The notes below the pieces were generated by a model that did no database searches, was not told the origin of the DNA, and saw only the letters and a list, made by a program, of their open reading frames with translations. A stretch of DNA of 64,000 nt from a bacterium 1xD8-48 (lineage in GTDB: Bacteria > Bacillota > Clostridia > Lachnospirales > Lachnospiraceae): NCBI GenBank assembly GCA_009917455.1, contig QZDS01000009.1, forward strand, positions 1 through 64,000, given 5' to 3'. A program made the translations under genes and the position numbers. Each line of letters begins with the position of its first letter. Position 1 is the stretch's first letter. This document shows positions 1 through 9,333 of this stretch, piece by piece.

Positions 1-90
1 GGCGGTGAAATTCTGCTTGTTGGTGTGAATTACGATAAAAACAATAGTAATAAGCCCCACAGCTGCGTCATTGAGAAGCTGACGGTATGA
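1..90 (+). CDS. C-terminal tail of an AAA-ATPase-like / PD-(D/E)XK nuclease family protein (cut by window edge)
   Basis: An open frame runs in from the left edge and stops with TGA at 88-90, giving 29 residues. The tail contains ILLVGVNYDK and ends in CVIEKLTV. From memory of the family this is typical of the extreme C-terminus of the AAA-ATPase-like proteins that carry a PD-(D/E)XK nuclease domain, common in gut Firmicutes. A different, complete member lies at 50794-52482. Only the tail is visible, so neither the start nor the catalytic residues can be checked. Confidence 0.5.
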   Translation, partial: GGEILLVGVNYDKNNSNKPHSCVIEKLTV

Positions 91-97
91 CACAGCG

Positions 98-1075
98 TTA
101 CGTCAACGAAAATCCCCACAGATTATTAATCTGGTAGCGGATAGTTTCAAAATCCCATTGTCTGCTGCTTCTTGCAATGCTGTTAGGGTCGTTTACCATA
201 AAGCCGTTCTCGTCATAATCATAAATCATGATGAAGTGGCCTGTGGTGGTAAAGTCGCCGGGGCGCATGGCGCAGACAATGGGGCATCCCCTGTCAAGAT
301 ACTGCTTCATGGCTGCTTCGTCCAGTCCAAGCTCTCTGGCGTTTATTCCGTAATGGGCGGCGCCCTCAGTCATATAGCTCCAGAGAGTTCCCTGGCCTTC
401 CATATAATAGCCGTTATCCATACCGAATCTTGCAAGGGCGTCCGGTGTGGCTTTTTCATCTCTTGTCAGGGAAAAAATCACCATGGACAGGCAGGTAGGG
501 CCGCAGCCCGATATGCTGATGCTGCTTCTCCCATAAGGAGAATATCCCCATCTCTTATCCCATTGCAGAAACAGCGGAAAACTCTGTCCTTTTTCTTCCC
601 CGCTGATGCCGCCTGTCACGGTGCCGTCGGAGGTAAGATACCCTTTTACAAAGTCTGTCATCTCCTGGTTGGCTGCAAGGGCCGCAAGGAGCTCCTCGGG
701 ATATTTGGCCCGCTCGGCATAAATTCCGGCAATATCCTCATTTTCCCGGGCAAGCTGAGCCAGCGTTTCCTCCACCTCCTTATCCTCAAGAAGCCTTAAG
801 GTATCGGGAGCGGTTCTGGCGTTGTCATTCTTCCCGGAAAGGGGAGTGGCATTTGCGCGGGATACGGTGATATAGTCGTAAACCGCGGCTGTTTTTTCTT
901 TCAGCGGTTTATTGTTAAAAGGTAAAATCCTGGGAAGGAGAACTACAATCAGGCTGGCCGCCAGACCAAGGGTCACGCCGCCAAGAAGGATATTGCAGAT
1001 ACGTTTGAATATCAGCAGTCTGTAGCGCTTTTTTCTGGATTTTACATGTTTCTTTTTTCTGCGTTTCTGAGCCAT
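98..1075 (-). CDS. Membrane-anchored C39-like cysteine peptidase family protein
   Basis: 325 residues. The N-terminus is very basic (Lys/Arg-rich residues 4-25) and is followed by one membrane segment at about 26-50, so the rest should be outside the cell. The C-terminal third has the papain-like C39 fold signature: QWDKRW, then GCGPTC with the likely nucleophile Cys191, TGH with His280, and NDPN with Asp296. Proteins of this type hydrolyse peptides or act as cell-wall associated peptidases; the substrate cannot be told from sequence. A GAGGT ribosome site precedes the ATG. It points away from the dehydrogenase at 1300, and the shared upstream region holds a dyad at 1213-1240. Confidence 0.75.
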   Translation of the reverse strand: MAQKRRKKKHVKSRKKRYRLLIFKRICNILLGGVTLGLAASLIVVLLPRILPFNNKPLKEKTAAVYDYITVSRANATPLSGKNDNARTAPDTLRLLEDKEVEETLAQLARENEDIAGIYAERAKYPEELLAALAANQEMTDFVKGYLTSDGTVTGGISGEEKGQSFPLFLQWDKRWGYSPYGRSSISISGCGPTCLSMVIFSLTRDEKATPDALARFGMDNGYYMEGQGTLWSYMTEGAAHYGINARELGLDEAAMKQYLDRGCPIVCAMRPGDFTTTGHFIMIYDYDENGFMVNDPNSIARSSRQWDFETIRYQINNLWGFSLT

Positions 1076-1212
1076 TTTTACCTCTCATGTGAATGTTTTT
1101 GTCTTCTGCGAAGGAGCCGGCGCCTCTGGCAGCCGGATTTTAATCTGTAGGACAGCATAGCATCTTTTTCTCTAAAAAATCTCTAACCGAAAATTGCTTT
1201 GGGGTTCAGAAT

Positions 1213-1240
1213 ATTATTGACTTGTGTAATTGTCAATAAT
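1213..1240. promoter_or_regulatory. Perfect 9-bp inverted repeat, candidate operator
   Basis: ATTATTGAC and GTCAATAAT are exact inverted copies separated by 10 bases. The dyad lies between the divergent genes at 98-1075 and 1300-2298, about 60 bases upstream of the GTG start at 1300. It has no T-run after it, so it reads as a protein binding site rather than a terminator. The protein that binds it is unknown. Confidence 0.5.
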
Positions 1241-1299
1241 GTGCGAAAATTCTTTAGAAAAGATTATGTAAATGTTAGGAAATTCAGGAGGAACAGACA

Positions 1300-2298
1300 G
1301 TGAAAATATTTATTACCATGCCCCACGCACCTATACCCGACAGTTTTTTCACGCCGGAAATCATGGCGGAGCTGGGACGCTCGGGGGAGGTTTGCCGTAA
1401 CCCCTACGACAGGGATTTGACAGCGGAAGAATTAATCGATATGGCGAAAGATGCGGAGATTCTCATGACGGGATGGGGAACCTGCTATCTGGAAAAGGAA
1501 ATCGTGGCGGCACTTCCGAAGCTGCGCCTGATTGCCCATACCGCCGGCTCCGTGGCGATTCTGGCTTCTCCCCGAATTTATGAAACCGGCGTCCGGGTCG
1601 TCAGCGGAAATGATATTTTTGCGCAGTCCGTCGCGGAAGGGTGTCTGTGTTATACCCTTGCCGCCCTTCGGAGAATCGAGCACTATACCGGCGAAATCCG
1701 AAAGGGCAGGTGGCTTGAGAGCGGCTTTGAAAATAAGGGACTGATTGGAAAAAAGGTGGGGATTGTGGGCTTCGGCGCCATTGCAAAGTATTTTCTGGAA
1801 TTAATCCGGTGGTTTCGCTGCGAGGTGCTGATTTATTCCTCCCATCTGACCGAAGATGAGTCGGAAAGGTACGGAGGGCGGAAGGCGTCTCTATCGGAAA
1901 TCTTTTCCACATGCGACGTGGTAAGTATCCATTCTTCCCTGACCCCGGCTACGGAAGGGCTGATTACGAGGGAGCTTCTTGAAAGCCTTAAGGAGGACGC
2001 CCTTCTGGTGAACACCTCGAGAGGCAAGGTGATTGATGAAAAGGCGCTGTTTGAGCTTCTCAAGAAAGGGCGGTTCCACGCGGCGCTGGATGTCTATGAG
2101 GAGGAGCCTTTAAAGGAGGATAATCCCATAAGACAATGTAAAAACGTATTGCTGATGCCCCACATGGCAGGCCCCACCGTGGATATGCGGAGGGTGGTTG
2201 CTGCGGAGCTTGCAAAGGACATACAGAGATTTGTCAGGGGCGAAAAGCTGGTTTACGAGATTACGGAGGAGCAGGCCGGGCGGATGACCCGGGGATAA
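1300..2298 (+). CDS. D-isomer-specific 2-hydroxyacid dehydrogenase, NAD-binding
   Basis: 332 residues starting at GTG with an AGGAGG site nine bases upstream. The family interconverts 2-oxo acids and D-2-hydroxy acids with NAD(P). Visible signatures are the Rossmann motif GFGAIA at 157-162, the substrate-binding/catalytic Arg241 in NTSRGK, the acidic cluster Glu267-269 and the catalytic His288 in MPHMAG. The length is normal for the phosphoglycerate-dehydrogenase-like group without a regulatory ACT domain. The downstream aldolase-type gene is 85 bases away on the same strand. The natural substrate cannot be named. Confidence 0.85.
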   Translation: MKIFITMPHAPIPDSFFTPEIMAELGRSGEVCRNPYDRDLTAEELIDMAKDAEILMTGWGTCYLEKEIVAALPKLRLIAHTAGSVAILASPRIYETGVRVVSGNDIFAQSVAEGCLCYTLAALRRIEHYTGEIRKGRWLESGFENKGLIGKKVGIVGFGAIAKYFLELIRWFRCEVLIYSSHLTEDESERYGGRKASLSEIFSTCDVVSIHSSLTPATEGLITRELLESLKEDALLVNTSRGKVIDEKALFELLKKGRFHAALDVYEEEPLKEDNPIRQCKNVLLMPHMAGPTVDMRRVVAAELAKDIQRFVRGEKLVYEITEEQAGRMTRG

Positions 2299-2382
2299 AG
2301 CCGGCTGCGGAAACGGACAATTGCGTATAAAACCGGCTAACGCCTGTGTTGAAGCTTTGTAGGGAAAAAGAGGAGAAAAATC

Positions 2383-3405
2383 ATGTTATATTTTGAAAAC
2401 GATTATTGTGAAGGGGCTCACGAGTCCATTTTGAAAAGACTGGCGGAAACCAACATGGAAAAGCTGCCCGGCTACGGCGGGGATAAGTACTGCGAGTCCG
2501 CCAAAGATAAAATACGCAAGGCCTGCGGCTGTCCCGACGGAGATGTTTATTTCCTTGTGGGAGGAACCCAGACGAACGCGGTGGTTATCGGCTCCATGCT
2601 GAAACGCTATGAGGGCGTGCTTGCGGCGGCTACCGGCCACGTCAGCCTTCACGAGGCGGGGGCCATCGAGTATACAGGGCACAAGGTTCTGGCGCTGCCT
2701 CAAAGAGACGGGAAAGTTTCGGCCGGGGCGGTGGCGGATTACCTCGAAACCTTTTATCAGGATGAAAGCCACGGGCACATGGTATTTCCCGGCATGGTTT
2801 ATATTTCCCATCCCACGGAGTACGGAACCTTATATTCGAAAAAGGAGCTTAAGGAGCTTTCCGCCGTATGCGAAAGATATCACCTGCCCCTTTTTCTGGA
2901 CGGCGCAAGGCTGGGATACGGTCTTGTCAGCCCGGACAGCGATGTGACTCTGGAGGATATCGCCCGTTATACCTCCGTTTTTTACATCGGCGGGACAAAG
3001 GTGGGCGCACTGTGCGGCGAGGCCGTGGTTTTTCCGAAAAAGGCTCCGGCTCATTTCCTGACCATGATGAAGCAGCAGGGCGCGCTTCTTGCAAAGGGAA
3101 GACTTACCGGAATCCAGTTTGATACTCTTTTTACGGATGATTTGTACATGGAAATCAGCAAAAATGCAATAGAAACGGCAAAAATCCTGAAAAAGGCGCT
3201 GACGGATAAAGGCTATCGGCTGCTTCTCGATACGCCCACCAACCAGATTTTTGTCATACTGGAGAACCGGAGAATGGCGAAGCTTCGGGAAAACGTGGTG
3301 TTCAGCTTCTGGGAAAAATATGACGAGAACCATACTGTGGTGCGGTTTGCCACAAGCTGGGCAACAGGGAGGGAGGAGCTTGAGGAGCTGATTCGCCTTC
3401 TGTAG
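2383..3405 (+). CDS. Threonine aldolase / beta-eliminating lyase family PLP enzyme
   Basis: 340 residues with a GAGGAG site. This fold-type I PLP family splits L-threonine or allo-threonine to glycine and acetaldehyde, or acts on related beta-hydroxy amino acids. The signatures are GGTQTN at about 60-65, LDGAR with Asp173 and Arg176 that hold the cofactor, and the Schiff-base Lys206 in GGTKVGAL. The length matches the low-specificity threonine aldolases. It follows the hydroxyacid dehydrogenase and ends before a shared terminator at 3477-3496. Exact substrate preference (L or D, threonine or another hydroxy amino acid) is not visible. Confidence 0.82.
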   Translation: MLYFENDYCEGAHESILKRLAETNMEKLPGYGGDKYCESAKDKIRKACGCPDGDVYFLVGGTQTNAVVIGSMLKRYEGVLAAATGHVSLHEAGAIEYTGHKVLALPQRDGKVSAGAVADYLETFYQDESHGHMVFPGMVYISHPTEYGTLYSKKELKELSAVCERYHLPLFLDGARLGYGLVSPDSDVTLEDIARYTSVFYIGGTKVGALCGEAVVFPKKAPAHFLTMMKQQGALLAKGRLTGIQFDTLFTDDLYMEISKNAIETAKILKKALTDKGYRLLLDTPTNQIFVILENRRMAKLRENVVFSFWEKYDENHTVVRFATSWATGREELEELIRLL

Positions 3406-3476
3406 AAAACCCCGCAGTCTGGCAGCGGCGGAAGTTTGATGCCTCGTCAGCTTGTTGCGGGGGCTTTGACTTGATG

Positions 3477-3496
3477 CCCCGCAGCTTACTGCGGGG
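3477..3496. terminator. Bidirectional terminator hairpin between convergent genes
   Basis: CCCCGCAG and CTGCGGGG form a perfect 8-bp stem with a CTTA loop. The loop contains the TAA stop of the minus-strand gene at 3486, and T-rich sequence follows on the plus side. It sits between the convergent genes at 2383-3405 and 3486-4133. Confidence 0.6.
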
Positions 3497-4133
3497 TATT
3501 TGACTTTTGCTTATCCAGCAGGGGCCGTGAAAACTTCACGTTGAAAAACTCAATCAAAGGCCCCATGAAAAAGGCGGTGACCAGCGTACCGACGCCGGGA
3601 AGCAGGCCGCAGAGGGCGCCCACAATCACACAGATAACGTCACAGCCTATCCGGCAGAACCGGAAAGGCTTTTTGCTTTTATTGGAAATGATAATCGGAA
3701 TGGCATCGTAAACGGAAACGCCCAAATCGGAGGTCATATACAGGGAGGAGGCGAAGCACATCAACACAACTCCCACAAGCAGCATCGCGATTCGCAGCGG
3801 CATAGAGGGAGAGGGCGCAAGACGGCTGATTGCAGCCTGTGAAAAATCGGCGATATAGCCGGTCAGAAACATATTAATAAAGGTGGCAATGCCTATGTAG
3901 TGCTTATCCAGAAAGAAATCCAGCGCCAACATAAGAAAGCAGATGCCGGTGTAATAAGTCCCGTAGGAGATACCGCCCATAAAACGCTGCCAGCTTCCCT
4001 GGGCAAAGCACTGGAAAGGGTCTACGCCGAATAACGAGCATTTGAAAAATCCAACGGCAATGGCACACAGAACAACGCCCGCAATGGTCATGACAATACG
4101 GGGGCGGAATTTATCGGGAAGTTTTGCTTTCAT
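3486..4133 (-). CDS. YitT/YczE-type integral membrane protein
   Basis: 215 residues with about five hydrophobic segments and the pattern GVDPFQC near the N-terminus plus SDLGVSVYDAIP in the middle, both typical of the YczE/YitT-like family (a membrane family often annotated as DUF161-related). A GAGGA site precedes the ATG. Members are inner-membrane proteins whose biochemical role is largely unknown; some are linked to lipopeptide or sulfur-related transport, but nothing here says which. The stop codon lies inside a terminator loop shared with the convergent aldolase-type gene. Confidence 0.7.
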   Translation of the reverse strand: MKAKLPDKFRPRIVMTIAGVVLCAIAVGFFKCSLFGVDPFQCFAQGSWQRFMGGISYGTYYTGICFLMLALDFFLDKHYIGIATFINMFLTGYIADFSQAAISRLAPSPSMPLRIAMLLVGVVLMCFASSLYMTSDLGVSVYDAIPIIISNKSKKPFRFCRIGCDVICVIVGALCGLLPGVGTLVTAFFMGPLIEFFNVKFSRPLLDKQKSNTPQ

Positions 4134-4355
4134 GGTTTTATCCTCGCTTCTGTGTTTTTGGCTGTGCCATATTCAGCCCGCAGATATAATCAAAATCTGC
4201 GTCTGATTTCATTATACACGCCGGTGGCGGCCGGTCAACTGAAATTTCTTCCCAAACCCAGATACTTTTGCTATACTCTAGATATAAAGTTTTACGATAG
4301 AAATGAAGTTTAACCGGAGCCCGGATTTACAGGGCCGGCATCATGGGAGATTGGT

Positions 4356-5840
4356 ATGATAAGTCAGACTTTAAGAGAAGCAAGAAAATATGAAGAAGCA
4401 ACCGGAAAAATGATATCCGGGGACGACCGCCCGGAGTTTCACTTATCAGCCCGCGTGGGCTGGATGAACGACCCCAACGGGTTTTCCTTTTATAACGGTC
4501 AGTACCACATGTTTTATCAGTATCATCCTTATGACAATATCTGGGGGCCTATGCACTGGGGCCATGCGGTGAGCGGCGACCTTCTGCACTGGAGGTTCCT
4601 TCCGGCCGCGCTGGCGCCGGATGAGCCCTACGACAGGGACGGATGCTTTTCGGGAAGCGCGGTTTCTCTTCCGGACGGCAGGCAGCTTTTGATATATACC
4701 GGGGTGATAAAGGAGCGGCAGGCAAACGGGGGCCTTAGCGAAGTGCAGACTCAGTGCCTTGCCATAGGGGACGGCATGGATTACAGGAAATATGAGAAAA
4801 ATCCTGTGCTGGATGAAAAGGATTTGCCGGAGGGCGCGAGCCGCTACGATTTCAGAGACCCGAAAATGTGGAAAAAGAAGGACGGGACTTATTACTGCGT
4901 TGCGGGGAACCGCGCCGCGGACGGCAGCGGGCAAATCCTGCTGTTTGCCAGCCCGGACGGCTTTAACTGGCAGTATAGAAAGGTGCTTGCCGCCAACAAT
5001 AACCGCTTCGGGAAAATGTGGGAGTGCCCGGACTTCTTCCCGCTGGACGGGAAATGGGTTTTGATTACCAGCCCTATGGACATGCTTCCCAGCGGCTTTG
5101 AGTATCACAACGGCAACGGAACCTTATGCCTTTTGGGGAATTTTGACGAGGATACGGAAACCTTTACAGAGGAGCACAATCAGTCCGTGGACTACGGGAT
5201 TGATTTTTATGCACCCCAGACGGTTCTTGCGCCGGACGGACGCCGCATTATGATTGGATGGATGCAGAACTGGGATACCTGCAATTTCAGGACCCAGAAT
5301 ATTTCCTGGTTCGGTCAGATGAGCCTGCCCAGAGAGCTGTCGGTTCAAAACGGAAGGCTGTACCAGAAGCCGGTAAGAGAACTTGAAGAAATGCGCCGGG
5401 GTAAGGTGGCTTATCAGAATGTTGCCGTTTCAGACACTGTCAGGTTAGAGGGAATCAAAGGACGGAAGGTGGATATGGAGCTTGTCATCCGCCCGGAAGA
5501 CGCCGGGGAGCTGTACCGGAAATTTGCAGTGCGGTTTGCTCAGAACGAGAAGTACCAGACTTCGCTGAGCTTCCGGCCCCGGGAATCCATTTTGAAGATT
5601 GACAGAAAGTTTTCCGGCTCGAGAAGGGCGATTATTCATCAGAGAAGAAGCCGGGTAAACAGTCGGAACGGGGAATTAAAGCTTCGGATTATTTTGGACA
5701 GATTCAGTGTGGAGGTATTTGTCAACGACGGGGAGCAGGTGATGACAGCGATTATCTATACGGAGCAGCAGGCGGACGGGATTTCATTTTTCGGGGACGG
5801 CGCTGTGCGGATGGATGTCGTGAAGTATGAGCTGGTCTGA
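4356..5840 (+). CDS. Glycoside hydrolase family 32 enzyme (sucrose-6-phosphate hydrolase / beta-fructosidase)
   Basis: 494 residues with no signal peptide, so cytoplasmic. GH32 enzymes release fructose from sucrose, sucrose-6-phosphate or fructo-oligosaccharides. The three catalytic blocks are intact: WMNDPNG with nucleophile Asp39, FRDP with Asp168, and MWECPD with acid/base Glu223. A C-terminal beta-sandwich region follows from about residue 350. It is the first gene of a locus that goes on to a YesN/YesM pair and an MglBAC transporter. No PTS transporter is present, so action on non-phosphorylated substrate is as likely as on sucrose-6-phosphate. Confidence 0.88.
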   Translation: MISQTLREARKYEEATGKMISGDDRPEFHLSARVGWMNDPNGFSFYNGQYHMFYQYHPYDNIWGPMHWGHAVSGDLLHWRFLPAALAPDEPYDRDGCFSGSAVSLPDGRQLLIYTGVIKERQANGGLSEVQTQCLAIGDGMDYRKYEKNPVLDEKDLPEGASRYDFRDPKMWKKKDGTYYCVAGNRAADGSGQILLFASPDGFNWQYRKVLAANNNRFGKMWECPDFFPLDGKWVLITSPMDMLPSGFEYHNGNGTLCLLGNFDEDTETFTEEHNQSVDYGIDFYAPQTVLAPDGRRIMIGWMQNWDTCNFRTQNISWFGQMSLPRELSVQNGRLYQKPVRELEEMRRGKVAYQNVAVSDTVRLEGIKGRKVDMELVIRPEDAGELYRKFAVRFAQNEKYQTSLSFRPRESILKIDRKFSGSRRAIIHQRRSRVNSRNGELKLRIILDRFSVEVFVNDGEQVMTAIIYTEQQADGISFFGDGAVRMDVVKYELV

Positions 5841-5895
5841 AAGAGGCTCTGATTTGAGGATGTGTAAAGATACAGTGTGAAAGGACAGGCGGAGT

Positions 5896-7503
5896 ATGAG
5901 TTTGTACAGCATTTTACTGGCGGATGACGAGGAGGAGGTTCGCAAGGGGATTATAAGGAAAATTGACTGGGAGAATCTGGGATTTCAGGTGGTGGGAGAC
6001 GCTGAAAACGGCGAGGAGGCGCTGGAAAAAATCGAGCAGCTCAAGCCTGACGTGGTGATGACGGATATTCGTATGCCGTATATGGACGGCCTTACGCTGT
6101 CAAAAAGAATCCGCCAGAAATATCCCTCCACCAAAATTCTGATTTTTTCGGGATATGACGATTTTGAGTACGCCCAGCAGGCAATTAAGCTCAATGTGAC
6201 AGAGTATATTTTAAAGCCTGTAAATGTGGAGGAGCTGACGGAAATCCTGAACCGTGTCAGGGATAATCTGGATGAGGAAATCGAGCAGAGGCGGAATGTC
6301 CGCCGGCTTCGCGAGAGCTATCAGAACAGTCTGCCTATTCTCAGAGAAATTTTTTTAAACGATTTGGTAAAGGGGAATGTACCGGAGGGCGAAGTCCGCG
6401 CCAGACTGGAGGAGTACGGCGTAAATATTCTGGGCGCATCCAGGTGGATGGCGGCGGTTATCAGCACGGAAATGCCGGAAAAGGAGGAACAGGATTCCCT
6501 TCCCCTTAAGCGGGAGCTGATTCCGATTTCCGTGAAACAGTTTATGGAGGATTCCTTAAAACCGTATTTCCGGTTTGCCATATTCAATTCTACCAGCAAT
6601 ATCATCATCATTGTGGCCATTGACGAATTTAACACTCAGACAGGCTTTATTGACGCGCTGGAGGATACCTGTAAGGAGGCCGGGAAAATTCTCGGGGTGA
6701 CGATAACCGTTGGCGTGGGACACGAAAGCGGGAAGCTTGAGCAAATCGGAGAGTCCTATCAGGCGGCGGTGGACGCTTTGGGCTATCAGGCGATTGTGGG
6801 GACGGGCGGCCCTATTTTCATAAGGGATATGGAGCCGGTAAATCGCGGAAGGCTGCAGCTCAGCCAGAAAGACGAGGTTGCGCTGGAAACGCAGATAAAA
6901 TTCGGAACCCCCGAAACCATTGAGCAGATGGTGCGGGAAATGATGGAAAGAATGGAGGACACCAGAGTCCACGCCAGCCAGTATCAGGTATATATGCTGT
7001 CTCTGGTCAACTGCATTATGCGCATGATGCAGCAGTACGATATGGATTCCCGGCAGATTTTTGACGGGCAGAACGGATTGGTAAAGTGGATGGACGCCGC
7101 CGGGAAAAGAGAGGAATTTACCGGATGGCTGATTGAGGCGGCGTGCCGGATGAACGAGGTGATAAACCGCCGCCGGGACAATACTGCCAGAGCGGTTATT
7201 GAAGAAGCAAAGAAATATATAAAGGAAAATTACCGGAATCCCGATTTGTCGGTGGAGATGATTTGCAGACAGCTCCAGATGAGCCCGGCGTATTTTTCAA
7301 CCATATTCAGAAAGGAAACGGGGAAAACCTGTGTGGCCTATTTAACGGACATACGTCTGCAGCGGGCGGTGGAGCTGCTTCGGGAGACAAGCGACAAGAC
7401 CTATGTGATTGCCGATAAGGTGGGATACCCGGAGCAGAATTATTTCAGCTATGTGTTTAAAAAGAAATTCGGCGTCTCTCCCACGAAATTCAGGGAGGTA
7501 TAA
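5896..7503 (+). CDS. Response regulator, YesN type (receiver + AraC DNA-binding domain)
   Basis: 535 residues. An N-terminal receiver domain (about 1-120) has the acidic pair Asp10/Asp11, phospho-acceptor Asp57 in TDIRMP and Lys107 in LKPVN. A long middle region of about 300 residues follows, and the C-terminus (about 440-535) is an AraC-type pair of helix-turn-helix motifs (MSPAYFSTIFRKETG, then VGYPEQNYFSYVFKK). The partner kinase starts 30 bases downstream. It probably activates the mgl transporter genes and GH32 gene in response to sugar; this is inferred from the gene order. Confidence 0.9.
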   Translation: MSLYSILLADDEEEVRKGIIRKIDWENLGFQVVGDAENGEEALEKIEQLKPDVVMTDIRMPYMDGLTLSKRIRQKYPSTKILIFSGYDDFEYAQQAIKLNVTEYILKPVNVEELTEILNRVRDNLDEEIEQRRNVRRLRESYQNSLPILREIFLNDLVKGNVPEGEVRARLEEYGVNILGASRWMAAVISTEMPEKEEQDSLPLKRELIPISVKQFMEDSLKPYFRFAIFNSTSNIIIIVAIDEFNTQTGFIDALEDTCKEAGKILGVTITVGVGHESGKLEQIGESYQAAVDALGYQAIVGTGGPIFIRDMEPVNRGRLQLSQKDEVALETQIKFGTPETIEQMVREMMERMEDTRVHASQYQVYMLSLVNCIMRMMQQYDMDSRQIFDGQNGLVKWMDAAGKREEFTGWLIEAACRMNEVINRRRDNTARAVIEEAKKYIKENYRNPDLSVEMICRQLQMSPAYFSTIFRKETGKTCVAYLTDIRLQRAVELLRETSDKTYVIADKVGYPEQNYFSYVFKKKFGVSPTKFREV

Positions 7504-7533
7504 CCCGGCAGCGCCGTAACCTGGGAGGATGAG

Positions 7534-9333
7534 ATGGAAAAGCCCCGAAAAACAGAACTCTTTCAGAAATCGAGTATCCGCTATACGATTTTTATTTACT
7601 TTACGGTCAGCGCGCTGATTATGATTGTTCTGATAGGGGCGGCGGTATACGGACGTCTTGCGGGCTGGGTTTCGGATACGCTTCGGAAGGAAAACCAGGT
7701 TGTGATTAATCAGATAAACCTTTCCGTGGACTCCTATCTGCGGACAATCATGCGTCTGTCGGATTCCCTGTATTACGGCGTGATAAAAAACGCCGATTAT
7801 CAGGCGGAAGCGGAGATGGTGGACAGCGAAATGATGCTGCTGTACGACAATAACAAGGACTTTGTGTCCAATATCGCGCTTCTTTCCAGGGAAGGGGAGC
7901 TTTTGTCGGCGGTACCGGCGGCGCGGCTGAAAACAGACCTGGATGTGACGGAAGAAAAATGGTTTAAGGACACACTGGAGCGCTCGGAAAATCTGCATTT
8001 TTCCATGCCTCATGTGCAGTATATTTTTGACAGCAGCGGGAATCAGTACCGGTGGGTAATCACCCTGTCCCGGGCAGTGGAGGTCACAAAGGGAACCTCC
8101 ACCTCTCAGGGGGTTTTGCTGATTGATATGACCTACGAGAGCCTTCGCTATATGCTGGACAATATATCTCTGGGGGAGCGGGGATATCTGTATCTGCTCG
8201 GCAGCGATGGCGGACTGATTTATCATCCAAAGATGCAGCTCATTGACGCCGGTCTGGCAGAGGAAAACCTTGGGACAGCCAGAGGCTACAGGGACGGCGA
8301 TTATCAGGAGGTTTACCGGGGGGAAAAGCGGGATATTATTGTCAAGACGGTAGGATATACGGGATGGAAAATTATCGGAGTGATACCGGAGCAGGGACTG
8401 TCTCTGGACAATTTGAAGGTAAAGCTTTTCATGGTGTTTATGGCGGCGTTTTTCCTGTTTTTGCTGGCGGTGATTAACGCATATATTTCTGCCAGAATTA
8501 CGGCGCCCATTCAGGAGCTGGAAAAATCCGTAAACGCCCTTGAGGCTGGAGAGCTGGATGCGGAGGTATACATGGGAGGTTCCTATGAAATCCGGCACCT
8601 GGGCCGTTCCATCAGCGATATGGCAAAAAGGATTCAGACGCTGATGGACGATATTGTGATGGAGCATGAGTCCAAAAGAAAAAGCGAGTTTGATACGCTT
8701 CAGTCGCAGATTAATCCGCATTTTCTCTACAATACCCTGGACATTATCGTGTGGATGATTGAAAACGAGCAGAAGCAGGAGGCGGTAAAGGTTGTGACGG
8801 CGCTGGCAAGGTTTTTCCGCATCAGCTTAAGCAAGGGCAAAAGCATTATTCCGGTAAGGGACGAACTGGAGCACGTGCGCAATTACCTTATGATTCAGCA
8901 GAAAAGATTCAAAAACAAGTTTACCTATCAGATAGAGGCGGGGCCCGAGGTGTTTCCTATGGCCTCCTTAAAGCTGATGCTGCAGCCCCTTGTGGAGAAT
9001 GCAATTTATCATGGGATGGAGTTTATGGACGGAGACGGTGAAATTCTCATCAGGGTATGGCAGGAGGGTGAAAAGCTGATTTTTATTATCAGAGACAACG
9101 GTCTTGGCATGACGAAGGAGAAGGCGGAGGGGCTTTTGACGGGAGAAACTCATTCCGTTTCGGGAAAAGGCTCCGGGATTGGGGTGAAAAACGTGAACGA
9201 GAGAATCAGGCTGTATTTCGGGGAAGGGTACGGTCTTTCCATCTTTTCAGAGCCGGACGAGGGAACAACCGTACAAATCAGCCTGCCGGCAGTTTCCTGC
9301 CAGGAGCTTATGCGGGAGGAGAGCGGGCGATGA
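7534..9333 (+). CDS. Sensor histidine kinase, YesM type
   Basis: 599 residues. Two membrane segments (about 18-40 and 290-315) flank an extracellular sensor region, followed by a HAMP region and the His_kinase/HATPase module. The phospho-acceptor His396 lies in INPHFLYNTLD, the N box is LVENAIYHG and the G box is GSGIGVKN. It is the cognate kinase of the response regulator just upstream. Its stop overlaps the ATG of the next gene, a membrane-anchored binding protein, by 4 bases, so the two are translated together and may sense sugar as one complex. Confidence 0.9.
   Translation: MEKPRKTELFQKSSIRYTIFIYFTVSALIMIVLIGAAVYGRLAGWVSDTLRKENQVVINQINLSVDSYLRTIMRLSDSLYYGVIKNADYQAEAEMVDSEMMLLYDNNKDFVSNIALLSREGELLSAVPAARLKTDLDVTEEKWFKDTLERSENLHFSMPHVQYIFDSSGNQYRWVITLSRAVEVTKGTSTSQGVLLIDMTYESLRYMLDNISLGERGYLYLLGSDGGLIYHPKMQLIDAGLAEENLGTARGYRDGDYQEVYRGEKRDIIVKTVGYTGWKIIGVIPEQGLSLDNLKVKLFMVFMAAFFLFLLAVINAYISARITAPIQELEKSVNALEAGELDAEVYMGGSYEIRHLGRSISDMAKRIQTLMDDIVMEHESKRKSEFDTLQSQINPHFLYNTLDIIVWMIENEQKQEAVKVVTALARFFRISLSKGKSIIPVRDELEHVRNYLMIQQKRFKNKFTYQIEAGPEVFPMASLKLMLQPLVENAIYHGMEFMDGDGEILIRVWQEGEKLIFIIRDNGLGMTKEKAEGLLTGETHSVSGKGSGIGVKNVNERIRLYFGEGYGLSIFSEPDEGTTVQISLPAVSCQELMREESGR

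Noticed and set aside
7342..8721. 459-codon minus-strand frame opposite the YesN/YesM genes
   Set aside because: It lies antisense to two clear genes with full domain motifs; its product has no recognisable domain and is His/Gln-rich as expected for a frame shadow.
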